A DNA stretch of 10,575 nucleotides from Bacillota bacterium (GTDB lineage Bacteria > Bacillota > Clostridia > Oscillospirales > Oscillospiraceae): the NCBI GenBank assembly GCA_029777215.1, contig JAKOSQ010000012.1, forward strand, positions 1 through 10,575, given 5' to 3'. A model generated the notes under the pieces. The model was not told where the DNA came from and ran no database searches. It saw only the letters and a program-made list of their open reading frames with translations. A program made the position numbers and the translations under genes. Of the stretch, positions 1-6,874 are shown one piece after another; within the stretch, counting starts at the first letter, position 1, and each line of letters begins with the position of its first letter.

Positions 1-107
1 ACCCCTACGCCGTCACCGTCTGCATCGAAAAGGGCGGCGGCGGTCTCGCCAACGCCGGTCCCGTCGCCAACGCGGTCCTGCAGGCGGCGGTCGCGGCGAA
101 CGACTAA
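1..107 (+). CDS. C-terminal end of a penicillin-binding protein (transpeptidase domain), partial
   Basis: Only the last 34 codons are in the window, read in the frame starting at base 3 and ending with TAA at 105-107. The peptide begins PYAVTVCIEKGGGG, continues with AGPVANAVLQ and ends in AAND. This matches the end of class B penicillin-binding protein transpeptidase domains, where a strand of the form 'yAvavviE.gg.g' is followed by 'AaPia..il' (family knowledge). Such proteins cross-link peptidoglycan outside the membrane. The catalytic SxxK, SxN and KTG motifs lie upstream and cannot be checked, so FtsI-, MrdA- or PbpA-type cannot be decided. The gene stops 66 bases before the ABC-F gene on the same strand, with a hairpin between them. 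Confidence 0.68.
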   Translation, partial: PYAVTVCIEKGGGGLANAGPVANAVLQAAVAAND

Positions 108-130
108 AAAAACACACAACAACGAAACGT

Positions 131-158
131 ACGGGCCGGCCTTGTACCGGCCCGTTTT
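131..158 (+). terminator. Hairpin with short T-run between the PBP and ABC-F genes (weak terminator or attenuator)
   Basis: ACGGGCCGG (131-139) and CCGGCCCGT (147-155) are perfect complements around a 7-base loop, followed by only four T (155-158). The stem is strong but the T-run is short, so some read-through is likely. The ABC-F ribosome site (AGGAG, 162-166) follows almost at once, and I see no convincing promoter between 108 and 173. Confidence 0.6.
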
Positions 159-173
159 CACAGGAGTATCCCC

Positions 174-2060
174 ATGACAGACGTATCTATCCAAAACATC
201 GTCAAGTCCTTTGAGCAGGACAAAAATATTCTCGACGGGCTCTCGTTTGACATTTTAGAGGGCGAGCGCGTCGGCATTCTCGGCAAAAACGGCGCGGGCA
301 AAACAACGCTCTTTCGCATCCTCACGGGCGAGGTGCGCCCGGACGAGGGCAGTGTCTCAATGACCAATGGCAAGCGCCTCGGCCTCATTTCGCAGATTCC
401 CGTCTACCCGGAGGGCTACACCGTCGAGGACGTCTTGAAGACTGCGCACGCGCGCATCTTCGCCCTCGAGGACGAGATGAAAAAGCTCACGGAGCGCATG
501 GCCTCCTCGAGCGATCCGGCCCTCATGCGCGAATACGACCGCTCGGCGGCGGAGTACGAGGCGCTCGGCGGCTACAGCGCGGAAACGGAGCGCAACCGCG
601 TCGCCAACGGCCTTGAAATTCCCCCGGACATGCGCGCACGGCTCTTTTCGGAGCTCTCCGGCGGCGAGAAGACGCGCGTGAACCTCGCGCGCCTCATCAT
701 CGAGGACACGGACATCCTCCTGCTCGACGAGCCGACGAACCACCTCGACCTGCGCGCGACCGAATGGCTCGAGGACTACCTCCAGAAGTTCCACGGCACC
801 GTCCTCGCCATCTCGCACGACCGCTACTTCCTCGACCGCACCGTGACCCGCTGCGTCGAAATTTTGAACGGCAAAGCGGAGTTTTACAGCGGCAACTACA
901 GCTTCTACGCCGCCGAAAAGCGCCGCCGCTACGAGGAACAGATGAAGCGCTACGAGAAGGAGCAGGCCAAGATCAAGCAACTCGAGGCCTCCGCCGAGCA
1001 GATGCACCTCTGGGCCTTCATGGGCAACGACGCTCTGCACAAGCGCGCGTTTTCAATGGAAAAGCGCATCGAGCGCATGCGCACAACGGACAAACCGCAG
1101 AGCGATAAAAAGCTCGCCCTGCGCTTTTCGGAGCGTGACTTTGAGGGCGACGAGGTGCTGATCCTTGACGGCGTGAAAAAATCCTTCGGCGAGCGGACGC
1201 TATTTTCGGAGCTCGAACTGCTGATCGAGGGCGGAGAGCGCATCGCGCTGCTGGGCGACAACGGCACCGGCAAGTCGACGCTCATCAAGATGATTATGGG
1301 CGAGGAGCCGCCGGACGAGGGCCTCATCCGCATGGGCCCGTCCGTCAAGGCGGCATACCTGCCGCAGATCATCCGTTTTGACCACCCGGAGCGCACCCTT
1401 TTGGACACGCTGCTTTATTCCGAGAAGATCACGCCCCAGGCCGCGCGCACGCGGCTCGGCAGCTTCCGCTTTTCGGGCGAGGACGTGTTCAAGCCCGTCG
1501 CGGCCCTCTCGGGCGGCGAGCAGAGCCGTCTGAGGCTGTGCACGCTCATGCGCGACGAGGTGAATCTCCTCATCCTCGACGAGCCGACGAACCACCTCGA
1601 TATCCAGTCCCGCGAGTGGATCGAGGACGCGGTCGAGGACTACGGCGGCGCACTGCTCTTTGTTTCGCACGACCGCTATTTCATTGAAAAATTTGCCACC
1701 CGCGTCTGGATGCTTGAGGACGGGAAGATTACCGACTTCCGCGGCAGCTTTTCGGAGTACCGCGCGTGGAAGTCCCGGCAGGAGGAGCTTGCCGCCGCTG
1801 AAAAGGCAAAGGAAGCCCCCCGGCCCAAGGCCCCGAAGCCGTCCCGCAAGGCGGGCAGCGCCGGCGCAAGCAACGAAAAGCTCCTGCAGAAGACCGAGCG
1901 CGAAATCGAACGCCTGGAGGCGCAGATGGCCGAGCTCGACGCGCAGGTCGAGGCAAACGCCTCGGACTACAAAAAGCTTCTGGAGCTGGGCGAGGAAAAG
2001 GGCGCGCTGCAATCGCAGCTCGACGAGGCCTACGACCGCTGGGCCGAGCTCTCGGACTGA
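174..2060 (+). CDS. ABC-F family ATPase (YdiF/Uup-like), ribosome-associated
   Basis: This is a 628-residue soluble protein with two ATP-binding cassettes and no membrane segments, the layout of the ABC-F family, whose members bind near the ribosomal E site and act on stalled or antibiotic-bound ribosomes rather than transporting solutes. Cassette 1 has Walker A GKNGAGKT (37-44), signature LSGGE (161-165), Walker B with LLLDEPTNHLD (182-192) and switch SHD (214-216). Cassette 2 has GDNGTGKS (361-368), LSGGE (445-449), LLILDEPTNHLD (465-476) and SHD (498-500). A charged helical linker rich in R, K and E (about 246-315) joins them. After a K/P/A-rich spacer (540-566), residues 567-628 are a predicted coiled coil, as in Uup and YdiF. 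Both catalytic glutamates are present. AGGAG at 162-166 is 7 bases before the ATG. The YdcF-like gene follows after 11 bases, suggesting co-transcription. Housekeeping or antibiotic-protection role cannot be settled from sequence; the long C-terminal coil favours housekeeping (inference). Confidence 0.93.
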   Translation: MTDVSIQNIVKSFEQDKNILDGLSFDILEGERVGILGKNGAGKTTLFRILTGEVRPDEGSVSMTNGKRLGLISQIPVYPEGYTVEDVLKTAHARIFALEDEMKKLTERMASSSDPALMREYDRSAAEYEALGGYSAETERNRVANGLEIPPDMRARLFSELSGGEKTRVNLARLIIEDTDILLLDEPTNHLDLRATEWLEDYLQKFHGTVLAISHDRYFLDRTVTRCVEILNGKAEFYSGNYSFYAAEKRRRYEEQMKRYEKEQAKIKQLEASAEQMHLWAFMGNDALHKRAFSMEKRIERMRTTDKPQSDKKLALRFSERDFEGDEVLILDGVKKSFGERTLFSELELLIEGGERIALLGDNGTGKSTLIKMIMGEEPPDEGLIRMGPSVKAAYLPQIIRFDHPERTLLDTLLYSEKITPQAARTRLGSFRFSGEDVFKPVAALSGGEQSRLRLCTLMRDEVNLLILDEPTNHLDIQSREWIEDAVEDYGGALLFVSHDRYFIEKFATRVWMLEDGKITDFRGSFSEYRAWKSRQEELAAAEKAKEAPRPKAPKPSRKAGSAGASNEKLLQKTEREIERLEAQMAELDAQVEANASDYKKLLELGEEKGALQSQLDEAYDRWAELSD

Positions 2061-2071
2061 AAGGAGTCGTG

Positions 2072-2833
2072 ATGGACAAAAAGAAACGGGTCGGTTTCCT
2101 CATTGTGGAGGGCGTGCTTCTCGCGGCGACGGCGTTTTACCGCTTCGCGCTGCTGGTCTATACGACACTTGCGCTCTGCTGCCTGTTCTTGGCCTTTGTC
2201 GTGCTGCTCTATTTTCTGCTTGACCGGCTGGGACAGAAAAAGCCCCGGCCCGCGAAGGTTTTGCGCATCGTTTTGACGGTGCTGCTCGCGGCTGGCTTCG
2301 CACTGTTCGCCGCCGCGGAGACGACTGTCGTGCGCGGCGCGCATACGGACACGAACCCCGAGGCCCCCTACTGCATCGTTCTCGGCGCGAAGGTCAACGG
2401 CGAGACGCCGACCCTCTCGCTTGAGGAACGCCTGACCGCCGCGAAGGACTATCTCGAAACCTACCCGGCGGCGAAGGCCGTCCTCTCCGGCGGACAGGGG
2501 CCGGGGGAGGGCATTTCCGAGGCCGAGGCCATGCGCCGCTATCTCACGCAGGCGGGCATCGCCCCCGACCGCCTGCTGCTGGAGGACCGCTCGACCACGA
2601 CCGAGGAGAACATCGCAAACTCCCTCGCGGTTGTCAGAGCCAACGGCGGCGACCCCGGCGGCCGCGTCGCGATCGTCTCGAGCGAATACCACCTCTGCCG
2701 CGCGCGGCGCATTGGCGCGGCGAACGGCTGCGTGCCGATCGGCGTAGCGGCGCACACGGGCTGGCCCGTGCTCCGGCTCAATTACTTCGTCCGCGAGGCC
2801 TTCGGCATGGCGTGGCAGTGGGCCGCGCGCTGA
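2072..2833 (+). CDS. YdcF/SanA/ElyC-like membrane protein with DUF218 domain
   Basis: The protein has 253 residues from ATG 2072. A GTG three bases upstream is in frame, but AAGGAG (2061-2066) leaves only 2 bases before it and 5 before the ATG, so the ATG is preferred. The N-terminus holds hydrophobic segments at about 7-22, 25-50 and 62-82, with KKKR before the first and DRLGQKKPRPAK between the later ones, giving a membrane anchor. The DUF218 domain spans about 99-245: CIVLGAKV (101-108), the LSGGQG turn (138-143), TTEENIANS (166-174) and VSSEYHLCRA (192-201), with a likely active-site or ligand-binding histidine at 197. Related proteins (E. coli SanA, ElyC, YdcF) are linked to envelope integrity and peptidoglycan or lipid-carrier metabolism, but no reaction is firmly established. 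It lies 11 bases after the ABC-F gene, so the two probably share a transcript; the PBP upstream also suits an envelope setting (inference). Confidence 0.85.
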   Translation: MDKKKRVGFLIVEGVLLAATAFYRFALLVYTTLALCCLFLAFVVLLYFLLDRLGQKKPRPAKVLRIVLTVLLAAGFALFAAAETTVVRGAHTDTNPEAPYCIVLGAKVNGETPTLSLEERLTAAKDYLETYPAAKAVLSGGQGPGEGISEAEAMRRYLTQAGIAPDRLLLEDRSTTTEENIANSLAVVRANGGDPGGRVAIVSSEYHLCRARRIGAANGCVPIGVAAHTGWPVLRLNYFVREAFGMAWQWAAR

Positions 2834-2921
2834 GCCTGAGGTCGCCCGCACAGCGAATGAACAAAGTGAACACAAGTGTAAAAATTCATGAATTATGTAA
2901 ACTAAAAGTATGATTTTAAAG
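2834..2921. other. AT-rich intergenic stretch with a 12-base palindrome
   Basis: No open reading frame with a ribosome site is visible here. The base composition drops sharply from the GC-rich genes to AT-rich sequence after about 2860. Two small inverted repeats are present: ACAC-AA-GTGT (2870-2879) and AATTCATGAATT (2883-2894, perfect). Either could be a regulator site, but nothing links them to a promoter, since the nearest downstream promoter is over 100 bases away and behind a hairpin. Confidence 0.35.
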
Positions 2922-2958
2922 AAATGTGCCGCCAAATTGACGGCACATTTCAATTTTT
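2922..2958 (+). terminator. Probable terminator after the ABC-F/YdcF unit
   Basis: AAATGTGCCG (2922-2931) and CGGCACATTT (2941-2950) are perfect 10-base complements around a 9-base loop. A T-rich tail ends in TTTTT (2954-2958), interrupted by CAA, so termination may be moderate. An A-rich run just upstream could serve as a T-run on the minus strand, but no minus-strand gene converges here. Confidence 0.62.
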
Positions 2959-2993
2959 GTTGTGCAAATTTCAGCTTTTGGTACATTTTTAGG

Positions 2994-3022
2994 TTGATTT
3001 ATCGGAGAAGCCGTAATAAAAT
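2994..3022 (+). promoter_or_regulatory. Predicted sigma-A-type promoter for the AMP-forming ligase
   Basis: TTGATT (2994-2999) and TAAAAT (3017-3022) are separated by exactly 17 bases, close to the TTGACA/TATAAT consensus. Transcription would begin near 3029, giving an untranslated leader of about 105 bases. The motif lies in AT-rich sequence just after the hairpin at 2922-2958. A second -10-like TATACT at 3028-3033 has no matching -35 box. Confidence 0.55.
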
Positions 3023-3047
3023 AAGCATATACTGATTTTGATTGAAA

Positions 3048-3128
3048 TACCCTCGCAGCGTTGAACAACGGCTGACGGCCGCCGCCGGGACGAACCGGTG
3101 CTCGCCGCGCAGCGAGAGGGTAGGGAGG
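3048..3128 (+). promoter_or_regulatory. Candidate structured 5' leader ending at the ligase ribosome binding site
   Basis: TACCCTC (3048-3054) and GAGGGTA (3116-3122) form a perfect 7-base closing stem. Inside are three smaller hairpins: CGTT/AACG (3059-3062 with 3067-3070), CGCCGG/CCGGTG (3083-3088 with 3095-3100, one G-U pair) and CTCGC/GCGAG (3101-3105 with 3112-3116, sharing its last base with the closing stem). The ribosome site GGGAGG (3123-3128) starts directly after the closing stem. I do not recognise a known riboswitch class, T-box or tRNA signature. Regulatory function is inferred from position and pairing alone. Confidence 0.4.
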
Positions 3129-3135
3129 AAGCGCA

Positions 3136-4701
3136 ATGTACGATTCAGAGACACTTCAGAATATGCAGCGATACCGCCTGCGTGTTTCCGGGAAGAGCGA
3201 AGCAATCTACGATTATGATACCGGCAAACATTACACCTACAACGACATGTGGGAACGGTCCGAAAAGCTGGCGTGGTTCCTCACGAACACGCTCGGCCTC
3301 AAAAAGGGCGACCGGATCGCCTTTTGCGCCACCAACGCGGTCGCGTTTTTCGACGCCTACTATGTGACCTTCAAGACAGGCATCATCATCACCACCTACA
3401 ACTGCCTTCTCCGCGAAAAGGAGCTTTTCTCCCTCATCGAAAACGAAGACCCTAAGGTGATCTTTTATTCCGCTGAGTTCGTTTTCACGATCATGAGCCT
3501 GCGCGAGCAGGGCTTCAAGCAGGAATTCATCTGCCTCGACATCAAGGGCGAGGACGAAAATTACTGCTACGACGACATCATGGCCCTGGAGACGATCGGC
3601 GAACTGCCGGACACGCTCCTCGACTTTGAAGACATCCAGATGCTCATACATACCGGCGGCACCACGGGCGTCCCGAAGGCCGCGATGATGTCCTTCCGCG
3701 CGCTTTTCTATAACTTCCTCGCCGACTCCCAGGGCTATCAGCTCAACGACAGCGACTCCTGCATCCTCACGCTTCCCCTGTTCCACACGGCGGGCTGGAA
3801 CGTCTTCACGCTGCCGCTGCTGAACCTCGGCGGCCGCATCATCCTCATGCGCGGCTTTAACCCGGAAAAGGTCCTCAAGGCCATCCGCGAGGAGCGCCCG
3901 ACGATCGGCATTTCGGTCGAGACGATGTACAAGGCCATGGCCATGCACCCGGACTTTGAAAAGACCGACTTCTCCTGCTACCGCTACCTCGTCACCGGCG
4001 CTGCGCCGACGGGCCGCGAGCTGCTGGAGATCTACTGGGCCAAGGGCGTCAAGATGGTCAACGCCTACGGCATGACCGAGGTCGGCCCGAACAACATGTC
4101 CCACCCCGCCGGCAACGCCAGCTGCACGATCGAGGACGTCCGCGCAAAGTGGAACTCCTGCGGCGTTCCCGCGCCCTACAACCAGGTCCGCTTTGTGGAC
4201 GAGGAGGGCAACGACGTCAAGCGGGGCGAACGCGGCGAGATCCTCTTTAAATCCAAGCTCATTTTCTCCGGCTACTGGCGCAACAAGGAGGCAGCGGACG
4301 CCATCATGGACGACGGCTGGATTCACACCGGCGACATGGGCTATCTTGACGAGGACAATTACTGCTACATCTCCGGCCGCAAAAAGAACATGTACATCTC
4401 CGGCGGCGAGAACATCTTCCCGCAGGAGATCGAGGACGTTATTACCAACATCAAGGGCATCATGGATGCCTGCATCGTCGGCGTACCCGACCCGAAGTGG
4501 GGCGAGGTCGGCAGAGTTCTGATCGTCAAGGCACAGGACGCGAAGGTCACGAAGGACGAGATCGTCAAGACCGTCAAAAAGGAGCTCTCGAGCATCAAGG
4601 TCCCGCGCTATGTCACCTTTGTCGAAAGCATCCCGAAAAACGCGATCGGCAAGCGCGACCTCAAGCAGATCAAGAAGCTCTTCGGCACACCCAACGACTA
4701 A
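3136..4701 (+). CDS. AMP-forming acyl-CoA synthetase-like ligase (ANL superfamily)
   Basis: The 521-residue protein belongs to the adenylate-forming ligases, which activate a carboxylic acid with ATP to an acyl-AMP and usually transfer it to coenzyme A. All core motifs are present: phosphate-binding TGGTTGVPK (173-181), LPLFHTAGW (213-221), YGMTEVG (311-317), TGDMGYLD with the ribose-binding aspartate 400, hinge GRKKNMYISGGENIFPQEIE (414-433), and PKNAIGK (500-506) with catalytic lysine 506. It is somewhat short at the N-terminus compared with long FadD enzymes but otherwise complete. There is no signal peptide or membrane segment, so it is cytoplasmic. GGGAGG (3123-3128) sits 7 bases before the ATG. 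It appears to be its own transcription unit: no pathway genes (thioesterase, dehydrogenase, acyl carrier) flank it, and the next genes encode ribosomal proteins. The substrate (fatty, aryl or other acid) cannot be deduced, and transfer to an acceptor other than CoA is possible. Confidence 0.9.
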   Translation: MYDSETLQNMQRYRLRVSGKSEAIYDYDTGKHYTYNDMWERSEKLAWFLTNTLGLKKGDRIAFCATNAVAFFDAYYVTFKTGIIITTYNCLLREKELFSLIENEDPKVIFYSAEFVFTIMSLREQGFKQEFICLDIKGEDENYCYDDIMALETIGELPDTLLDFEDIQMLIHTGGTTGVPKAAMMSFRALFYNFLADSQGYQLNDSDSCILTLPLFHTAGWNVFTLPLLNLGGRIILMRGFNPEKVLKAIREERPTIGISVETMYKAMAMHPDFEKTDFSCYRYLVTGAAPTGRELLEIYWAKGVKMVNAYGMTEVGPNNMSHPAGNASCTIEDVRAKWNSCGVPAPYNQVRFVDEEGNDVKRGERGEILFKSKLIFSGYWRNKEAADAIMDDGWIHTGDMGYLDEDNYCYISGRKKNMYISGGENIFPQEIEDVITNIKGIMDACIVGVPDPKWGEVGRVLIVKAQDAKVTKDEIVKTVKKELSSIKVPRYVTFVESIPKNAIGKRDLKQIKKLFGTPND

Positions 4702-4722
4702 AAAAACCGACAAAAATAATGC

Positions 4723-4751
4723 TTGACTTTCGTTATATCGAATGATAAACT
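4723..4751 (+). promoter_or_regulatory. Predicted strong sigma-A promoter of rplU-rpmA
   Basis: TTGACT (4723-4728) and TAAACT (4746-4751) are 17 bases apart, with a TG dinucleotide just upstream of the -10 (4743-4744). Transcription would start near 4758, leaving a leader of about 83 bases. I see no terminator hairpin between the ligase stop (4701) and this promoter, so read-through from the ligase may also feed rplU. Confidence 0.7.
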
Positions 4752-4769
4752 AATAAAGCCGCATTGAGA

Positions 4770-4831
4770 GGGCCTTTAAGTGAAACGGAGACGTTTCCGC
4801 CCCGAGAGCGAGACTCCGAGAGAGGCAGGTG
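4770..4831 (+). promoter_or_regulatory. Structured leader of rplU, candidate L21 autoregulatory leader
   Basis: GAAACG (4782-4787) and CGTTTC (4792-4797) form a 6-base stem capped by GAGA, a GNRA tetraloop. GGGC (4770-4773) and GCCC (4799-4802) can pair outside it. A competing pairing, CGGAG (4786-4790) with CTCCG (4814-4818), would disrupt this hairpin. Ribosomal protein operons of Firmicutes commonly carry leaders bound by their own product, including an L21 leader described for rplU (family knowledge). Membership of that class is inferred from position and folding; I have not matched its consensus. Confidence 0.45.
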
Positions 4832-4840
4832 CATAGATAA

Positions 4841-5155
4841 GTGAAGCACGCAATCATCGTTACAGGCGGAAAGCAGTACCGCGTTGCCGAGGGCGACGTC
4901 GTATTCATTGAAAAGCTCCCCGTCGAAGCAGGCGATACCGTTACCTTTGACCAGGTTCTGGCAGTCGTCGATGAAAACGCCAACAATTTCGGCACGCCGA
5001 CCATCGCCGGCGCAACCGTCACAGCCAGCGTCGTCAAGAACGGCAAGGCCAAGAAGGTCCGCGTTTTCAAGATGAAGTCCAAAAAGGGCTACCGCAACAC
5101 GAAGGGCCACAGACAGCCCTACACGCAGGTCAAGATCGAAAAGATCGGCGCCTGA
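4841..5155 (+). CDS. rplU: 50S ribosomal protein L21 (bL21)
   Basis: The 104-residue product matches the usual size of bacterial L21, which binds 23S rRNA in the large subunit. The N-terminus has the family's strand with GGKQYRV (9-15), followed by a beta-barrel region containing [19 protein letters not shown], and the C-terminus has the family signature [17 protein letters not shown] (79-95) followed by VKIEKI. The start is GTG at 4841, with AGGTG (4827-4831) nine bases upstream; this start gives the expected [13 protein letters not shown]. rpmA follows after 34 bases, with no gene in between. Confidence 0.97.
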   Translation: MKHAIIVTGGKQYRVAEGDVVFIEKLPVEAGDTVTFDQVLAVVDENANNFGTPTIAGATVTASVVKNGKAKKVRVFKMKSKKGYRNTKGHRQPYTQVKIEKIGA

Positions 5156-5189
5156 GTTCCGCAGAATTTGACACAGGAGGAATAACACC

Positions 5190-5453
5190 ATGGCACATAA
5201 AAAGGGAATGGGCTCTACCAAGAACGGCCGCGACAGTGAGTCGAAGCGTCTTGGCGCCAAGAGAGCGGACGGTCAGTTCGTCCTCGCCGGCAACATCCTT
5301 GTCAGACAGCGCGGAACGAAGATCCACCCCGGTACCAACGTTGGCATCGGCGGCGACGATACACTCTTCGCCCTCACGGACGGCAGAGTGAGATTCGAGC
5401 GTATGGGCAAGGACCGTAAAAAGGTCTCTGTTTACGAAGACATCGCACAGTAA
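5190..5453 (+). CDS. rpmA: 50S ribosomal protein L27 (bL27), short N-terminal form
   Basis: The 87-residue product has the L27 core [19 protein letters not shown] (4-22) and [14 protein letters not shown] (34-47). L27 sits near the peptidyl transferase centre, where its N-terminal tail approaches the tRNA ends. AGGAGG (5175-5180) is nine bases before the ATG. The protein begins directly with MAHKKG; many Firmicutes L27 proteins carry an extra leader (consensus ending in LQFFASKKG) that is cut off by the Prp protease. That leader is absent, and so is the prp gene that normally lies between rplU and rpmA. A strong terminator follows 12 bases after the stop. Confidence 0.97.
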   Translation: MAHKKGMGSTKNGRDSESKRLGAKRADGQFVLAGNILVRQRGTKIHPGTNVGIGGDDTLFALTDGRVRFERMGKDRKKVSVYEDIAQ

Positions 5454-5465
5454 CAGGCACCATAA

Positions 5466-5496
5466 ACGGGTGGGCGAGTTGCCCGCCCGTTTTTTT
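5466..5496 (+). terminator. Rho-independent terminator after rpmA
   Basis: ACGGGTGGGC (5466-5475) and GCCCGCCCGT (5481-5490) pair over 10 bases with one T-G mismatch-type pair, around loop GAGTT, followed directly by a run of seven T (5490-5496). This is a textbook intrinsic terminator separating rplU-rpmA from obgE. Confidence 0.9.
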
Positions 5497-5559
5497 ATGA
5501 AAAACTGCACAGAATAAATCCACTGGGCACCGCGCCATCGGCGCAGGGAGGCAAACACT
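5497..5559 (+). promoter_or_regulatory. obgE leader with small hairpin and ribosome site; promoter unclear
   Basis: The 63 bases between the terminator and obgE hold GCGCC-ATC-GGCGC (5532-5544), a short perfect hairpin, directly followed by AGGGAGG (5545-5551), eight bases before the ATG. No good -35/-10 pair is visible (the best -10-like block is near 5510-5516, with no partner), so obgE may depend partly on read-through of the upstream terminator. Confidence 0.4.
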
Positions 5560-6834
5560 ATGTTCATCGACAAGGCGGCTATCACGGTCCGCGCCGGTAA
5601 GGGCGGGGACGGAGCGGTCGCGTTCCACAGAGAAAAATTCGTCGCGGCGGGCGGACCGGACGGCGGCGACGGCGGCCGCGGCGGCAGCGTCGTGGTCGTT
5701 TCGGACGACAACATGTCCACCCTCATGGACTTCCGCTATAAGCGCAAGTACGTCGCGCAAAACGGCGTCAACGGTCAAGGCCGCAAAATGAAGGGCAGGG
5801 ACGGCGAGGACGTCGTCATCAAGGTCCCGCGCGGCACGCTCATCCGCGACCGGGCGACCGACGCGATCATCCACGACATGTCGGACTCGCAGCCCTTCGT
5901 GCTCGCCAAAGGCGGGCGCGGCGGCTGGGGCAACCAGCACTTTGCCACGCCGACCCGTCAGGTCCCGCGCTTTGCCAAACCCGGAACCGACGGCGAGGTC
6001 CGCGAGGTCGTGCTCGAGCTCAAGCTGCTCGCGGACGTCGGCCTTGTCGGCTTCCCGAACGTCGGCAAATCGACGCTGCTGTCCGTCGTCTCCAAGGCGC
6101 ACCCGAAGATCGCGAACTACCACTTCACGACGCTCTATCCGAACCTCGGTGTCGTCTATGTGACGGAAGGCGTTTCTTTCGTCATGGCAGACATCCCCGG
6201 CATCATCGAGGGCGCGAGCGAGGGCGCGGGCCTCGGCCACGACTTTTTGCGCCACATCGACCGCTGCCGCCTGCTCGTCCATCTGGTGGACGTCTCGGGC
6301 AGCGAGGGCCGCGATCCGATCGAGGATTTTGAGGCCATCTGCAACGAACTGAAGGAATACAGCCCCGAGCTCGCGGAGCGTCCGCAGATCGTCGTCGCGA
6401 ACAAGCTCGACCTTCTGCCGGAGGGCAGCGAGCTGCTCGACGAGCTGCGCGAGTACGTAACCGCGCTCGGCTACGACTTTTATGAGATGTCGGCGGCGAC
6501 CCACCAGGGCACGACGGAACTCGTCAAGGCGATCGCGGGAAGGCTCGCCGATCTCCCGCCGATCCGCGTGTTTGAAGAGGAGTATGTCGCGCCGGAGCCG
6601 GTTATCGACACCTCGGGCGAGCTCGAGATCGAGGAGTGCGACGGCGTCTGGTACGTCGAGGGACCGTGGCTGCAAAAGCTCGTCGCGACGGTCAACTTCT
6701 CGGACTACGAGTCGCGCATGTTCTTCGACCGCAAGCTCCGCGAAGCGGGCATTTTCGAGCGCATGGAAGCCCTCGGCATACAGGACGGCGACCCCGTTTC
6801 GATGTACGGGCTGGAGTTTGAATATCAGTCATAA
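5560..6834 (+). CDS. obgE: Obg/CgtA GTPase, ribosome assembly
   Basis: The 424-residue protein has the three-part Obg layout. The glycine-rich Obg fold (1-158) includes GKGGDGAVAFHREKF (13-27) and GGPDGGDGGRGG (31-42). The G domain carries G1 GFPNVGKS (164-171), the G2 region HFTTLYPNLGVV (188-199), G3 DIPG (211-214), G4 NKLD (281-284) and G5 SAA (311-313). The C-terminal OCT domain covers about 345-424 and is typical of Gram-positive Obg. Obg proteins are essential GTPases acting in 50S subunit assembly and growth or stress control. All nucleotide-binding motifs are intact. It follows rpmA, the usual neighbourhood, although spo0B, found between them in Bacillus, is not here. The stop codon sits at the foot of the bidirectional terminator. 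Confidence 0.97.
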   Translation: MFIDKAAITVRAGKGGDGAVAFHREKFVAAGGPDGGDGGRGGSVVVVSDDNMSTLMDFRYKRKYVAQNGVNGQGRKMKGRDGEDVVIKVPRGTLIRDRATDAIIHDMSDSQPFVLAKGGRGGWGNQHFATPTRQVPRFAKPGTDGEVREVVLELKLLADVGLVGFPNVGKSTLLSVVSKAHPKIANYHFTTLYPNLGVVYVTEGVSFVMADIPGIIEGASEGAGLGHDFLRHIDRCRLLVHLVDVSGSEGRDPIEDFEAICNELKEYSPELAERPQIVVANKLDLLPEGSELLDELREYVTALGYDFYEMSAATHQGTTELVKAIAGRLADLPPIRVFEEEYVAPEPVIDTSGELEIEECDGVWYVEGPWLQKLVATVNFSDYESRMFFDRKLREAGIFERMEALGIQDGDPVSMYGLEFEYQS

Positions 6835-6874
6835 AAAAAGCTGTGTCCCGCAAAAGCGGGACACAGCTTTTTTT
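6833..6874. terminator. Bidirectional terminator between convergent obgE and cheR
   Basis: AGCTGTGTCCCGC (6839-6851) and GCGGGACACAGCT (6856-6868) are perfect 13-base complements around loop AAAA. An A-run on the left (6833-6839) and a T-run on the right (6868-6874) make it work on both strands. The obgE stop (6832-6834) and the cheR stop (6873-6875) both overlap its edges, so one compact element ends both transcripts. Confidence 0.93.

Noticed and set aside
2909..2914. TATGAT as a -10 box with TTCATG (2885-2890) as -35
   Set aside because: The -35 matches only three of six positions, and the transcript would run straight into the hairpin at 2922-2958.
3048..3122. tRNA-like cloverleaf: a 7-base closing stem with three arms
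   Set aside because: There is no TTCGANNC T-loop, no proper anticodon arm and no fitting arm spacing, so it is not a tRNA gene; kept only as a structured leader.
3145..4713. A 522-codon open frame on the minus strand covering the whole AMP-forming ligase gene
   Set aside because: It is the mirror of a GC-rich gene whose plus-strand product has every ligase motif. The minus product is a low-complexity D/V/A/L/R-rich sequence with no recognisable domain or ribosome site.
5374..6675. A 433-codon minus-strand open frame opposite obgE
   Set aside because: It crosses the rpmA terminator and part of rpmA, and its product has no family features; obgE on the plus strand is unambiguous.
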